Assembly (NCBI RefSeq): GCF_039645565.1
Contig: NZ_CP147914.1
Coordinates: 2,229,573 to 2,293,572, forward strand
Origin: Sulfurimonas sp. HSL1-2
GTDB lineage: Bacteria; Campylobacterota; Campylobacteria; Campylobacterales; Sulfurimonadaceae
Direction of reading: 5' to 3'
DNA length: 64,000 nt
Shown here: in pieces, positions 53,017 to 61,457 of the stretch
Position numbering within the stretch: position 1 is the first letter of the stretch
Layout: each line of letters begins with the position of its first letter
Notes under the pieces: model-generated
The model's database searches: none
What the model saw: the letters and a program-made list of their open reading frames with translations, nothing else
What the model was told of the DNA's origin: nothing
Made by a program: the position numbers and the translations under genes

Positions 53017-54060
53017 TTATTCATCAATTTTCCCTTCCCACGCCAAAGCCGACTTGCAGATAAGTGCCAGATCATCGTAACGCGCATACCATTTCAACAC
53101 ATTCTCGATACGCTGATTGTCCGCAATAAGCAGTGCCGGGTCTCCAGCCCTCCTTTTGCCCTTTTCAACGGCAAAATCAACGCTGCTCACTTTTTTCACG
53201 GTCTCGATTACCTGGCTTACGCTGAACCCGTGCCCGTAGCCTACATTGAAAATGTTAGGCTCGTCCCCTTGTGCCAAAGGTAATCCAAGATACTCCAGCG
53301 CACGGAGATGTGCCGCTGCAAGATCCTCGACATGGAGGTAGTCGCGGACGCAGGTTCCGTCTTCGGTATCGTAATCCTCGCCGTAGACCGTAATGCTGTC
53401 GCGTTTGCCGAGGGCCGTTTTGACGACCAGCGGAATTAGGTGGGTTTCCGGTTCATGCCACTCCCCGATGCGCGGCACCGCATCACTTGCCATTACATCT
53501 GCACCGGAGACGTTGAAGTAACGGAGAATGACATAGTCGAAATGGTCATTCACCACCGCCGTATCGCGGATGACCGTTTCGCTCATTAGTTTGCTCATGC
53601 CATAGGGGTTGATGGGCTCAGTCGACGTTGTCTCTTTGACCGGGACCTCCTGCGGCTCGCCGTAAACTGCCGCGGTGGAGGAGAAGATGAACTTTCCGAT
53701 GCCGGCTTCGGTGCAGCAGCTGACAAGGTGTGCCGTGTTGACGGTGTTGTTCATATAGTATTTGAGGGGGTTTGCAACCGATTCGGAGACGATACTGCTC
53801 GCTGCGAAATGCATTACGGCATCAAACTTCTCTATCATAAAGAGTTTCGCCACGGCTTTGAAATCGGCTAGATCCATCTTGTAAAATCGCAGTGCACCTC
53901 GGCCCGCTTCCCGGGCAATGGTTTCAAGCGTCTCGACCGTTTCGAGGTGCCCCGTAGAGAGGTTATCAAGAATGCAGACATCGTGGTTCGTCTCTTCAAG
54001 CAGCTGCTTGACGACGTGCGAACCTATGTAGCCGGCACCGCCGGTGACCAAAACCTGCAT
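53017..54060 (-). CDS. galE: UDP-glucose 4-epimerase
   Basis: A 347-residue SDR epimerase interconverting UDP-glucose and UDP-galactose, possibly also the N-acetyl forms. VLVTGGAGYIGSHVVKQLLE is the NAD site, VMHFAASSIVSESV near 84 is family-typical, and the catalytic pair is Tyr/Lys in NPYGMSKLMSE near 150. FNVSGADVMASDAVPRIGEW and NVGYGHGFSVSQVIE also match GalE. It is the first gene of the long minus-strand run that continues through the cys and rml genes. AAAGGGATG precedes the ATG. It would supply galactose for the cluster's glycan. Confidence 0.93.
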   Translation of the reverse strand: MQVLVTGGAGYIGSHVVKQLLEETNHDVCILDNLSTGHLETVETLETIAREAGRGALRFYKMDLADFKAVAKLFMIEKFDAVMHFAASSIVSESVANPLKYYMNNTVNTAHLVSCCTEAGIGKFIFSSTAAVYGEPQEVPVKETTSTEPINPYGMSKLMSETVIRDTAVVNDHFDYVILRYFNVSGADVMASDAVPRIGEWHEPETHLIPLVVKTALGKRDSITVYGEDYDTEDGTCVRDYLHVEDLAAAHLRALEYLGLPLAQGDEPNIFNVGYGHGFSVSQVIETVKKVSSVDFAVEKGKRRAGDPALLIADNQRIENVLKWYARYDDLALICKSALAWEGKIDE

Positions 54061-54228
54061 TACATCCCTTTAATTTTGTCTTGCAATAATACCCCTCAGG
54101 AGGTAAACCCTCTATTAAAATGTGTTACATATTAATAACTTTTTTGAAGTTTTTCAAACGCAAAAAATGCCGTCTGTAAATATTTTATACCGCATTGAAA
54201 AAATATTCTGGGATTTTGTACAAAAAAG

Positions 54229-54304
54229 TGGTGTCCCCACGAGGACTCGAACCTCGAGCTAGGCCTTAGGAGGGCCCTGCTTTATCCTGTTAAGCGATGA
54301 GGAC
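54229..54304 (-). tRNA. tRNA-Arg (anticodon CCT)
   Basis: On the minus strand the sequence folds into a cloverleaf. The acceptor stem GTCCTCA pairs with TGGGGAC (one G-T pair), the D-arm contains CAGGAT, the anticodon loop CTCCTAA gives anticodon CCT, and the T-arm has GAGGTTCGAGTCCTC. The discriminator base is A, and CCA is encoded. It lies between galE and two small exported-protein genes; no integrase or att-like repeat is seen beside it. Confidence 0.93.
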
Positions 54305-54348
54305 ATACCGGATGGAAAAGAAGAAAGATATTGTATCGAACGGAGCTT

Positions 54349-54708
54349 TCAATACTGGTAGACGCACTCTTTGTAGATGATGTTGACAATGGGCTGAACA
54401 TTGTTTACGCGCCACTGCTCCTCGATAACGCTCTGACGCAGCCCGCTGCGCTCCCGGTCTGCCGCGCGGAGCTTGCGCACGATCTCCGTGTACCTATAAT
54501 TGCGCGGATCGTTGCGGCACCAGGCCATCAGCTCGCTCCCCTTGGCGATGTAGCGGTAGTAGTAGTCGTAGCGCGACGTCGGGGATTGGATACGCTTCGC
54601 GGCGCGGTACTGCTTATCCAGCGCGGCGAAGTCGCTCTCAAGCTTTGTGCATGAAACCGCGCCAAGCAGCATCGGGATAAGCAGAAACACACGAATGAAT
54701 ATTTTCAT
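54349..54708 (-). CDS. Small lipoprotein of unknown function
   Basis: A protein of about 119 residues with a lipoprotein signal (lipobox GAVSC, about Cys20). The mature part is highly charged and predicted helical, with a tyrosine-rich stretch (SRYDYYYRYIAKG, about 44-56). No family is recognised. ATG 54708 is chosen because GAGGTG lies 6 nt upstream; the frame is open 16 codons earlier. It starts 5 bp after the stop of another small exported protein that shares a similar size and helical character, so the two may form a pair in the envelope. Confidence 0.75.
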   Translation of the reverse strand: MKIFIRVFLLIPMLLGAVSCTKLESDFAALDKQYRAAKRIQSPTSRYDYYYRYIAKGSELMAWCRNDPRNYRYTEIVRKLRAADRERSGLRQSVIEEQWRVNNVQPIVNIIYKECVYQY

Positions 54709-54713
54709 GACCG

Positions 54714-55100
54714 TCACCTCGGCAATGGGTGGATACCCTGCCAGATCGTGCCGCAACGTACTTCGGTGACAACCGGCGGATGGGTGATGGCGTAGCGCGT
54801 CAGCTCTACGGCGCTTTCCATGTGAAACGCAGCGATATCAGCCTTTTCCGGTGCGATCTTCTTGCCGAGCATATACCACTTTGTCGTGCTCATCCGGTCT
54901 TTGCACGCTTTGTATATCTTCCCCCCATCGCTCCTGAACTGCCGTATTACTTTTTCGCTCGTCGGGGAAGGTATCTCGGCTTCTAGAACAGCATCATATG
55001 CCTTTTCAACCGGTGCAAAAGCTTCGAGCATCCGGGTGCACTCCTGCCGCGTTGCGGCAAAGAGCAGCACCGGGACCAGCCCAAGAAGAAAAAGTTTCAT
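54714..55100 (-). CDS. Small secreted protein of unknown function
   Basis: A 128-residue protein with a clear signal peptide (MKLFLLGLVPVLLFAA). The mature part is helical, with cysteines at about 20, 66 and 115 that could form a disulfide in the periplasm. No known motif is seen. It precedes and is probably co-transcribed with the small lipoprotein gene. Confidence 0.75.
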   Translation of the reverse strand: MKLFLLGLVPVLLFAATRQECTRMLEAFAPVEKAYDAVLEAEIPSPTSEKVIRQFRSDGGKIYKACKDRMSTTKWYMLGKKIAPEKADIAAFHMESAVELTRYAITHPPVVTEVRCGTIWQGIHPLPR

Positions 55101-55149
55101 AGCTCCCTTCTTATCGAATAAAGGATGAATGCAGCACCGTACTTAACGT

Positions 55150-55155
55150 TATAAT
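55150..55155 (+). promoter_or_regulatory. -10 box directly before the DUF167 start codon
   Basis: A perfect TATAAT (in AACGTTATAATGCCGTT) ends 6 nt before the ATG at 55162. A normal spacing would start transcription at the A of the ATG. No ribosome site fits in between. Confidence 0.6.
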
Positions 55156-55161
55156 GCCGTT

Positions 55162-55452
55162 ATGTGGTACACCTTCGATAACGACGACCTTATTCTCTCT
55201 TTGCGTATTCAGCCGAAGGCGAGTTCCAACGAGCTTGCGGAGATCATGGGGGAGGAGCGTAAATTGCGCATTACCGCCCCGCCCGTCGACGGCAAGGCCA
55301 ATAAACACATCATAGCACTGCTGGCGAAAATGTGCAAGGTGGCCAAGGGAGACGTGACGATAGAGTCGGGAGAGCTGGGGAGGAATAAACGGGTACGGAT
55401 CAGAAGCCCGCGGCTGCTCCCCGACGGCGTCGAGCCGCCGGCGTCAGCGTAA
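55162..55452 (+). CDS. DUF167/YggU-family protein
   Basis: A 96-residue cytoplasmic protein of the DUF167 (YggU) family. It has LRIQPKASSNEL (about 14-25), LRITAPPVDGKANKHIIALLAK (about 37-58) and the closing ESGELGRNKRVRI; the PPVDGKAN segment is the family hallmark. The structure of the E. coli member is known but its function is not. The gene stands alone on the plus strand, preceded by a perfect -10 box 6 nt from the ATG and with no ribosome site. Palindrome copy 3 begins 17 bp after its stop. Confidence 0.88.
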   Translation: MWYTFDNDDLILSLRIQPKASSNELAEIMGEERKLRITAPPVDGKANKHIIALLAKMCKVAKGDVTIESGELGRNKRVRIRSPRLLPDGVEPPASA

Positions 55453-55469
55453 TTCGCGTTATAAATAAG

Positions 55470-55780
55470 AGCTTCGGTTCCCGAAGCGCATTCAATTAAA
55501 TCAAGAATTGGCCTTGAGTGCTCCTTGAAAGCCGCCCTGGAGGCATAAAGCCGGGAAGGGCGAGCGATTCGCGAAAGGCCGTTTTTTGCGCTACTTTTTT
55601 TAAAAAAGTGGCAAAGAAGTATAACCTTCATTCTTTTCTTTTTCATAAGAAAAGAACCAAAAGAAAATCGTCGTTGCGCGAATCGCTCGCAGCTCCCGGC
55701 TTTTTGCCTCCGCAGCGGCTTTCAAGGCACGCTTAACGACCTTTTGCCTATTGATGGATGCGCTTCGATAGATCGAAGCT
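55470..55780. repeat. ~312-bp nested palindromic repeat, copy 3
   Basis: A 311-bp element in the same orientation as the copy at 6553 and very similar to it throughout, including the tip AGCTTCGGTTCCCGAAGCGCAT, the block GCGATTCGCG, the hairpin ACTTTTTTTAAAAAAGTGG and TTCTTTTCTTTTTCATAAGAAAAGAA. The hexamer AATAAG lies directly outside both ends, which may be a target-site duplication. The interval 55453-55830 holds no other feature; the open frames in it derive from the repeat. Confidence 0.87.
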
Positions 55781-55830
55781 AATAAGAGAAAGATAATAGT
55801 AATTAGTGAGTGGCGAAGTAAGCCCGAAGC

Positions 55831-57426
55831 TTACTTCTCGTCGGCGACCATCCGGTCTTTGGCTGTGATCCCCATTAGGGAGAGGCCGGTACGGATGGAG
55901 AGGGCGACCATCAGGAAGAGTTTGAGCAGTTTCGCCTCTTCTTCAGTCCCCAGAACTCGGTAATCGTAGTAGAACTTGTGCAGACGCGCCGCGAGGGACT
56001 TGAGGTACTCCGGCAGTTTCTGCACCTGGCGCGATGCAAAGGCATCCTCGATCACTTCCGGCAGCAGCAGCGCCTCGAAAAGCAGCGCATCGGCGTCGGC
56101 ATTGAGCCCTGTGAGCTCCGCCGCCATGATCTGCTCCTCAGTCAACTCGCTCTTGGAGAGGATCGTTTGGATCCGTGCATGGGCGTAGTTAATGTAATAG
56201 ACCGGGTTCGAGTTGTCCTGCTTCTTGAGCGTCTCCACATCGAACTCCAGCGCCGTGTCGCTCTTCTTGCTCGCGAAGATGAAGCGCAGGGCGTCCGCGC
56301 CGATCTCCTCGACGATGTCGCTCATCAGAATGACGTTTCCGGCACGCTTACTCATCTTGTACGGTTCGCCGTCCTTGAGCAGGCTGACCATCTGCGACAG
56401 CAGGATCTCGAGTTTTTCCGGATCGTACCCGAGGAAACGCGCCGCCGCTTTGACGCGGGCGATGTAACCGTGGTGGTCGGCGCCCCAGATGTTGATGTAG
56501 TGGTCAAACCCCTGCTCGAACTTGCGGTTGTGGTAAACGATATCGCCGGCCAGGTAGGTCGGGCGCCCGTCTTCGCGCACGACGACGCGGTCTTTCTCGT
56601 CCCCGTGTTCCGTCGAACGGAGCCAGAGCTTCTCTTCGCCTTCGTAGACACCCTCGCCGAGTTTCTTCATGACCCGGTCCCAATCGTCGTAGAGAGACGC
56701 TTCGCTGACGAAGGTATCGAAGTGGATGTTCGCGTCGCCCAGGTCGGAGACGATGAGATCCATCACCTTGTCCTTCGCCCAGAGCGCGAGCTCTTTCTGG
56801 CGGTCGGGATTCGTGAGAATATCGCTGCCGAATGCCGTGAGCGCCTCTTCGGCAAGAATCGTCATGTATTCGCCGCGGTAGTACTTCTCCGGCCACTCGA
56901 CTTCCATGTTGAGGACGCTGTGCTGCCCTTCGAGCTGCAGGCTGACGCCCAGAAGGTCGATCTGGTTCCCGGCGTCGTTGACATAGTACTCGGCCGTGAT
57001 GTCGTAGCCCAGGCGGCGTCCGAGACGCAGGAGCGTATCGCCATAGACTGCGCCGCGGGCATGGCCGATGTGCAGCGGTCCCGTCGGGTTGGCGCTGACG
57101 AACTCGAGAAGGATCTTCCCTTCGCGGTCGGCATGGCCGAAAGCGTCCGGATTGGCAAGCGCCCAACCGGCATACTCGTCCATAAAGGCTTCGGAGAGGC
57201 GGAAGTTGATATAGCCTTTGGTCGCTTCGACGGCGGAGAACATCGCATGCTCGCCGAAGGAGGAGGCCAGTTCATCGGCAATCACCATCGGCGATTTGCG
57301 CAGCTCCTTGGCCAGTGAGAAGGCAATGGGGGTGGCGTAGTGCCCGAAAGAGCGGTCTTTGGGCTTTTCGAGCACGACCTCGCGCTCAAATTGCGCTTTG
57401 AGAAGCGCCGATACACGCTGTTTCAA
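55831..57426 (-). CDS. argS: Arginyl-tRNA synthetase
   Basis: A 531-residue class I synthetase that charges tRNA-Arg. FVSANPTGPLHIGHARGAVYGD (about 109-130) contains the HIGH motif, and KMSKRAGNVI near 365 is the KMSKS-type loop. The N-terminal Add-1 domain and the C-terminal DALR domain (about 415-531) are complete. The only reasonable start is TTG at 57426, 5 bp after the tatA stop, with AGG about 10 nt upstream. The order gmk-tatA-argS is the same as in Campylobacter. Confidence 0.96.
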   Translation of the reverse strand: MKQRVSALLKAQFEREVVLEKPKDRSFGHYATPIAFSLAKELRKSPMVIADELASSFGEHAMFSAVEATKGYINFRLSEAFMDEYAGWALANPDAFGHADREGKILLEFVSANPTGPLHIGHARGAVYGDTLLRLGRRLGYDITAEYYVNDAGNQIDLLGVSLQLEGQHSVLNMEVEWPEKYYRGEYMTILAEEALTAFGSDILTNPDRQKELALWAKDKVMDLIVSDLGDANIHFDTFVSEASLYDDWDRVMKKLGEGVYEGEEKLWLRSTEHGDEKDRVVVREDGRPTYLAGDIVYHNRKFEQGFDHYINIWGADHHGYIARVKAAARFLGYDPEKLEILLSQMVSLLKDGEPYKMSKRAGNVILMSDIVEEIGADALRFIFASKKSDTALEFDVETLKKQDNSNPVYYINYAHARIQTILSKSELTEEQIMAAELTGLNADADALLFEALLLPEVIEDAFASRQVQKLPEYLKSLAARLHKFYYDYRVLGTEEEAKLLKLFLMVALSIRTGLSLMGITAKDRMVADEK

Positions 57427-57431
57427 ATCGA

Positions 57432-57668
57432 TTACGCCTGTTTTTCGGATTCTTTGGGTGCTTCGGAAGCCGCCGTTGCGTCACCGCCCTCGACTTTTTT
57501 GGGGGCCTCGCTGCTTGCAACCTCTTCCGGTTCGTCTTTCATCTCATTCTTGAAGTTCTTGATTCCCTTGCCGATACCCTTGGCAAGATCCGGAATTTTT
57601 TTCGCACCGAAGAGCAGGACGATGATCCCGAAAATCAACAGCAGTTCAGTTCCGCTTGGCATACCCAT
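57432..57668 (-). CDS. tatA: Twin-arginine translocase subunit TatA
   Basis: A 78-residue protein with one N-terminal membrane helix ([21 protein letters not shown]), the [14 protein letters not shown] hinge and an amphipathic helix, then an acidic, flexible tail. TatA forms the pore through which folded, cofactor-containing proteins cross the inner membrane. tatB and tatC are not nearby. AAGGA lies just before the ATG. It is probably transcribed with argS. Confidence 0.95.
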   Translation of the reverse strand: MGMPSGTELLLIFGIIVLLFGAKKIPDLAKGIGKGIKNFKNEMKDEPEEVASSEAPKKVEGGDATAASEAPKESEKQA

Positions 57669-57764
57669 AGTAATTCCTTAGGTGGTTTTTTTGGAAATGT
57701 AATAATAGCGAAAAAATGCGGGGATATTGGTTAGTAAAGCCGTTTTGCGGCAGGGAGAGCGGTG

Positions 57765-58385
57765 CTACTGCGCTTCCCAGGCCTGTACGAATTCGTTGAT
57801 CGTGAGCGTCGGGACTTTCAGGCGGGCGGCCCTGGCGACGGAAACGAGTACTTCCGCCGCTTCGTCGAGGTCATCATTGATGATGATGTAATCGTATTCG
57901 CACATGCGCTGGACTTCGCGCTTGGCCATGTCAATCCGGCGCTCGATCACCTCCGGCGCATCGGTGGCCCGCGACCGGAGACGCTGCTCGAGTTCGCTCA
58001 GGGTCGGGGTCGTAATGAAGGCCGAGGTCGTAATATCGCCCATGCGGTTCTGGACGGCGTCGTGTCCCTGGACGTCGATGTCGAAAATGACCAGCTTCCC
58101 CTCGGAGAGGGCCTTTTTGACGGGTTTGAGCGACGTACCGTAATAGTTGCCGTGGACGACGGCGTACTCCAGGAAGTTCTCCTCGTCGATATCCCGCTTG
58201 AAAGAGGCTTCGTCGACGAAGTGGTAGTGCACGCCGTCGACTTCCCCTTCGCGCATGGGACGCGTCGTCGTCGAAATGGAAAAGTAGTGGGGCCCGATCG
58301 CCTCGGCCACCTTTTTGATCAATGAACTCTTCCCCGCTCCGCTTGGGCCCGAAAGCACCAGGATCGCTCCGCCGTTTTTGTTCAT
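57765..58385 (-). CDS. gmk: Guanylate kinase
   Basis: A 206-residue kinase that phosphorylates GMP to GDP. The P-loop is VLSGPSGAGKSSLIKK (about 10-25), followed by STTTRPMREGEVDGVHYHFVDE (about 38-59), VHGNYYGTSL (about 79-88) and DIDVQG (about 102-107). The length is normal. The start overlaps the stop of the acidic-protein gene upstream as ATGA. About 95 bp separate it from tatA. Confidence 0.96.
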   Translation of the reverse strand: MNKNGGAILVLSGPSGAGKSSLIKKVAEAIGPHYFSISTTTRPMREGEVDGVHYHFVDEASFKRDIDEENFLEYAVVHGNYYGTSLKPVKKALSEGKLVIFDIDVQGHDAVQNRMGDITTSAFITTPTLSELEQRLRSRATDAPEVIERRIDMAKREVQRMCEYDYIIINDDLDEAAEVLVSVARAARLKVPTLTINEFVQAWEAQ

Positions 58386-59095
58386 GCCTTCTCCCCGAAT
58401 GAAATATCGATGCGCACACCCATCGCCTTGAGGGCCTGTGCAACGGATTCGTCGCTGAGGATCGCCATCAGGTCCTGCAGCGCTTCGACGCCGCGGGCAT
58501 GCAGGTCGATGTCGCTGAAATCCGTTCCGTTCTCGGCGGTTTCCGGTGCATCGGCGTCATACAGCACCTCCTCTACGGGCCGTTCCCACTCCCGCCGGTC
58601 CAGGTGCTCCATCGCCGCCTCGATCTGCTCTTCGTACCCTGCACCCATCTCCTCGTCGCCTTCTACGGCGTCCAGGAGCTCTTTGAGCTCGTCGATCTCC
58701 GCACTGTTGAAGACCGGGGCAGCCGATTCCGCCTCCCACGCTTCCGCCGCTTCATCGGCATCGAAAACGTCGCTGCGTTCGACCAGGGCACTCACCGCCA
58801 GTTCCGCATCGTCGAGAGCATGGCCGAGCTCTTCGGGCAGAAACGGTTTGCCGAGCACGGCATCATACCCCTGGGGCATCGTTTCAAAGCGCGATCCGAT
58901 AAAGATGGCATAATGCCCTTCTCTTTTTGCAGCCGCCGCGTCATAGCGCATCGCGACGCTGTCATCGACGATCACGACATCCGCCCGCTGCCCGCCCGAG
59001 CGCTCCGTATTCAAAAAAGTATCCCCGCGTTTTTGGGCAAGGCGCTCGACCAGTTTAGCGACGATCGGTGTGGTGTTGAGCAGCGCGATGGTCAT
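58382..59095 (-). CDS. Highly acidic protein with a degenerate receiver-like N-terminus
   Basis: A 237-residue, strongly acidic protein. Residues 1-95 resemble a response-regulator receiver fold: VVIVDDSVAMRYD (about 40-52), then YAIFIGSRF and LGKPFLPEELGHAL (about 81-94), the KPF...EL pattern of receiver domains; the usual phosphorylation-site geometry is not clear. Residues 100-200 are low-complexity Glu/Asp/Ala. Its place directly before gmk matches the gene annotated as highly acidic protein in C. jejuni. Function unknown. AAGGGA precedes the ATG. Confidence 0.82.
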   Translation of the reverse strand: MTIALLNTTPIVAKLVERLAQKRGDTFLNTERSGGQRADVVIVDDSVAMRYDAAAAKREGHYAIFIGSRFETMPQGYDAVLGKPFLPEELGHALDDAELAVSALVERSDVFDADEAAEAWEAESAAPVFNSAEIDELKELLDAVEGDEEMGAGYEEQIEAAMEHLDRREWERPVEEVLYDADAPETAENGTDFSDIDLHARGVEALQDLMAILSDESVAQALKAMGVRIDISFGEKA

Positions 59096-59170
59096 AACGT
59101 CCCTTGATTGCGGTATGAGAATACCCGTAAAAGTGTGTTAGCATTGTAACAAAAAAGCATCGTGATCCGA

Positions 59171-59638
59171 ATGAAACACCTCCTCTTTGCCGGCCTTTTC
59201 CTCATGCCCCTCTTCGGCAGTGAGGCATTTTTGCTGCCGCACCGCTGGCAGGATGCCCGGCATGTTCTCGGGGTCATGATCCGCAGCGATGAGACCCCGC
59301 TCACCATCGTAACAGGATGCCTGGACGACCCCTACTTGCGCCGCACGCTCCGTCGTGCCCTTGAAAAGGAGAAAGCGGTGACGCTCATCACGCCCTCGCA
59401 GGCAACGGCATCGCAGTGGGCGATGTATCGTTCCCTTCATGCCTGCCTCCTGCCCCCGGACAGCAACATAACCTTCACTCTCGTCCGTTCGTCCAGGCGG
59501 GGCTGTATGCTGAGCCATCCCCTCGATACGGAGTTGCTTCGAAACGTCCCGGGCCTGATGCTCTGCGATGACGGCACCGTGTTCGGTGAAACACTCAGAC
59601 TGCTACGGCAGGAGTGTAAACCGTATTTCGCCCCTTAG
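59171..59638 (+). CDS. Small exported protein of unknown function
   Basis: A protein of about 155 residues with a signal peptide (MKHLLFAGLFLMPLFGSEA). The mature part alternates strands and helices (LTIVTGCLDDPYLRRTLRRALE, KAVTLITPSQA, NITFTLVRSSRRGC), an arrangement that recalls half of a phospholipase-D fold, but the HKD catalytic motif is absent, so this is only a hint. Five cysteines occur in the mature part. A GTG nine bases upstream is an alternative start. It sits, on the opposite strand, where Campylobacter has fliR. Confidence 0.75.
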   Translation: MKHLLFAGLFLMPLFGSEAFLLPHRWQDARHVLGVMIRSDETPLTIVTGCLDDPYLRRTLRRALEKEKAVTLITPSQATASQWAMYRSLHACLLPPDSNITFTLVRSSRRGCMLSHPLDTELLRNVPGLMLCDDGTVFGETLRLLRQECKPYFAP

Positions 59639-59641
59639 CGC

Positions 59642-60286
59642 CTATTTGACCTGTACCAGCTTTTGGTCTTCAAGCTTGTAGACTCGCTGGCAGCGGTCCG
59701 CCAACTGCAGTTCATGCGTCACGAGCAGCAGACCGGCATCGTGTTCTTGTATGTAGCGGTCGAAAAGGTCCATGACCTCGCAGGCCGTCTCCAGGTCCAA
59801 GTTCCCGGTCGGTTCATCGGCAAAGATGAGACGCGGCTTCTTCGTCAGCACCCGGGCGACGGAGAGGCGCTGCTGCTGCCCGCCGGAGAGCTCCGTCACT
59901 TTCTGGCCCACAACATGCTCGATCTTGAGGGCCTGCAACAGCCCCGGTTCGACCGGTTGGTTGGAGAGGATGGAAGCCACCTCGAGGTTTTCCGCACCCG
60001 TAAACCCTTTAAAGAGATAGTGCGACTGGAAAATGATCCCCAGCTGCCGCCGACGCAGCTCCACCAGCCCGCGGTTGGAGAGCCCCTGCATCGGTTCGCC
60101 CATCAGCTTCACGCTGCCGCTGTCGGGGGAGAGCAGCGTCGAGAGAATGTGCAGCAGGGTCGATTTACCGCTGCCGCTGACGCCGATGATGGCAACGGAC
60201 TCGTGGCTCCCGATCGAAAGGTCGACGTCGGAAAAGAGCGGATAATCGAAATGGTGGGCAATGCCGCTGGCTTCAAGCAGTTTCAT
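59642..60286 (-). CDS. LolD-like ABC transporter ATP-binding protein
   Basis: A 214-residue ABC ATPase. Walker A is IIGVSGSGKSTLLHIL (about 33-48), the signature is VTELSGGQQQRLSVARVL (about 132-149) and Walker B LIFADEPTGNLD (about 154-165); the GNLD ending is typical of the LolD/MacB/FtsE group, which drive lipoprotein release or other envelope tasks. No permease partner is adjacent. An ABC ATPase gene occupies the same place after tsf in Campylobacter. The convergent small exported-protein gene ends 3 bp away. Confidence 0.9.
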   Translation of the reverse strand: MKLLEASGIAHHFDYPLFSDVDLSIGSHESVAIIGVSGSGKSTLLHILSTLLSPDSGSVKLMGEPMQGLSNRGLVELRRRQLGIIFQSHYLFKGFTGAENLEVASILSNQPVEPGLLQALKIEHVVGQKVTELSGGQQQRLSVARVLTKKPRLIFADEPTGNLDLETACEVMDLFDRYIQEHDAGLLLVTHELQLADRCQRVYKLEDQKLVQVK

Positions 60287-60349
60287 GAATGCAATAGTAG
60301 TGCGTTTTGGGTTAGTTCTGGGTTAGTTTTAAGGGATTGTGGGGAAAAG

Positions 60350-60368
60350 CGGGTGACGACGTCACCCG
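60350..60368 (-). terminator. Probable terminator after tsf
   Basis: On the minus strand CGGGTGACGTCGTCACCCG forms a stem of 8-9 bp about 20 nt after the tsf stop, followed by CTTTTCCCC. The T-run is short, so partial read-through into the ABC ATPase gene 64 nt downstream is likely. Confidence 0.6.
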
Positions 60369-60387
60369 GAAGAGGGCAGCAGCCGGC

Positions 60388-61455
60388 TTACGCCATCTGT
60401 GCTGCGACTTCGGCAGCGAAGTCGTCTTGTTTCTTCTCGATGCCTTCGCCGACTTCGAGACGGACAAATGCAACGACTTCAGCGGTACCGCCGGCAGCTT
60501 TCGCCGCGTCAGCAACCGCCTGGGCAACCGTTTTCTTGTCGTCAAGAACATAGTTCTGGTCCAGGAGACACTGCTCTTTGTCGAGGGTAGTGTTGTCCTC
60601 GATATAGCGTGCAAGTTTACCCGGCAGGATGTTCGGGATGATTTTCTCCGGTTTGCCTTCGGCGAGGAGCTCTTCTTTCATCTTCGCTTCGGCCGCCGCC
60701 AGGACATCCTCAGTCAGCTGTGACATGGAGATGTACTCCGGAACGTTTTTGAGCGGCTTTTTCAGGCGAGAGAGCTCTTCGTTCTCTTTTTTGATCGCTT
60801 CGATGCGGCCTTTTGTTTCGGCAGCAACGAAATCAGCGTCGAAGTCTTTGTAGGTGAGCGTCGACGGTTTCATTGCAGACGCGTGCATCGCGACCTGCTT
60901 GGCAACCGGTACCATCGCGTCAGCCGTCTTTGCGGAATCACACTCGATCGCAACGATGACACCGATGCGCGTGTTGGAGTGGATGTAACCGTTGACCGCG
61001 ACGTTCTCGCTGCCGCTCAGTGCTGCGATGCGGCGCAGTTCGATCTTCTCGCCGATCTTTGCGACCGCTTCGTCGAAGTAGACGCTGAACGCCTTGCCTT
61101 CGAGTTCAGTTTCGCGCAGTGCTTCCGCTGTATCGGCTTCCGTCGTGAATGCCTGCTCGACGGTTTTGGAAACGAGATTCTGGAACCCGTCGTTTTTCGC
61201 AACGAAGTCCGTCTCGGAGTTGACTTCAACCAGAGTCGCGCGTTTGAAATCTGCAGAAATTTTCAGGCCGATAGAGCCCTCGGCAGCAACGCGGTCCGCT
61301 TTTTTCGCCGCCTGAGCAATCCCGCGTTCACGCAGCCACTCTTTGGCTTTGTCCATGTCGCCGTTTGACTCGGTGAGCGCCTTTTTACAGTCCATCATCG
61401 GTGCGTCAGTTGCCTGACGCAGCTCTTTTACCATTGCTGCTGAGATTTCTGCCAT
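60388..61455 (-). CDS. tsf: Elongation factor Ts
   Basis: A 355-residue nucleotide-exchange factor that releases GDP from EF-Tu. The N-terminal UBA-like domain has [21 protein letters not shown] (about 9-29), and the core has [16 protein letters not shown] (about 77-92), the conserved TDFV EF-Tu contact. The length, longer than the E. coli 283, reflects an extended C-terminal region, as is usual in Campylobacterota. GAGGAAG lies about 7 nt before the ATG. It follows rpsB by 2 bp and shares its transcript. Confidence 0.96.
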   Translation of the reverse strand: MAEISAAMVKELRQATDAPMMDCKKALTESNGDMDKAKEWLRERGIAQAAKKADRVAAEGSIGLKISADFKRATLVEVNSETDFVAKNDGFQNLVSKTVEQAFTTEADTAEALRETELEGKAFSVYFDEAVAKIGEKIELRRIAALSGSENVAVNGYIHSNTRIGVIVAIECDSAKTADAMVPVAKQVAMHASAMKPSTLTYKDFDADFVAAETKGRIEAIKKENEELSRLKKPLKNVPEYISMSQLTEDVLAAAEAKMKEELLAEGKPEKIIPNILPGKLARYIEDNTTLDKEQCLLDQNYVLDDKKTVAQAVADAAKAAGGTAEVVAFVRLEVGEGIEKKQDDFAAEVAAQMA

Positions 61456-61457
61456 GA

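Noticed and set aside
54229..54304. tRNA-Arg as an island attachment site for the polysaccharide cluster
   Set aside because: No integrase gene and no repeated tRNA 3' end were seen at the other side of the cluster.
55209..55736. Open frames across the DUF167 gene and palindrome copy 3
   Set aside because: They are products of the repeat sequence and antisense DNA; the DUF167 gene on the plus strand explains the coding signal.
6553..55780. The three ~312-bp repeats as a CRISPR array or integron array
   Set aside because: They are far apart, long and internally palindromic, with no spacer pattern and no cas or integrase genes.
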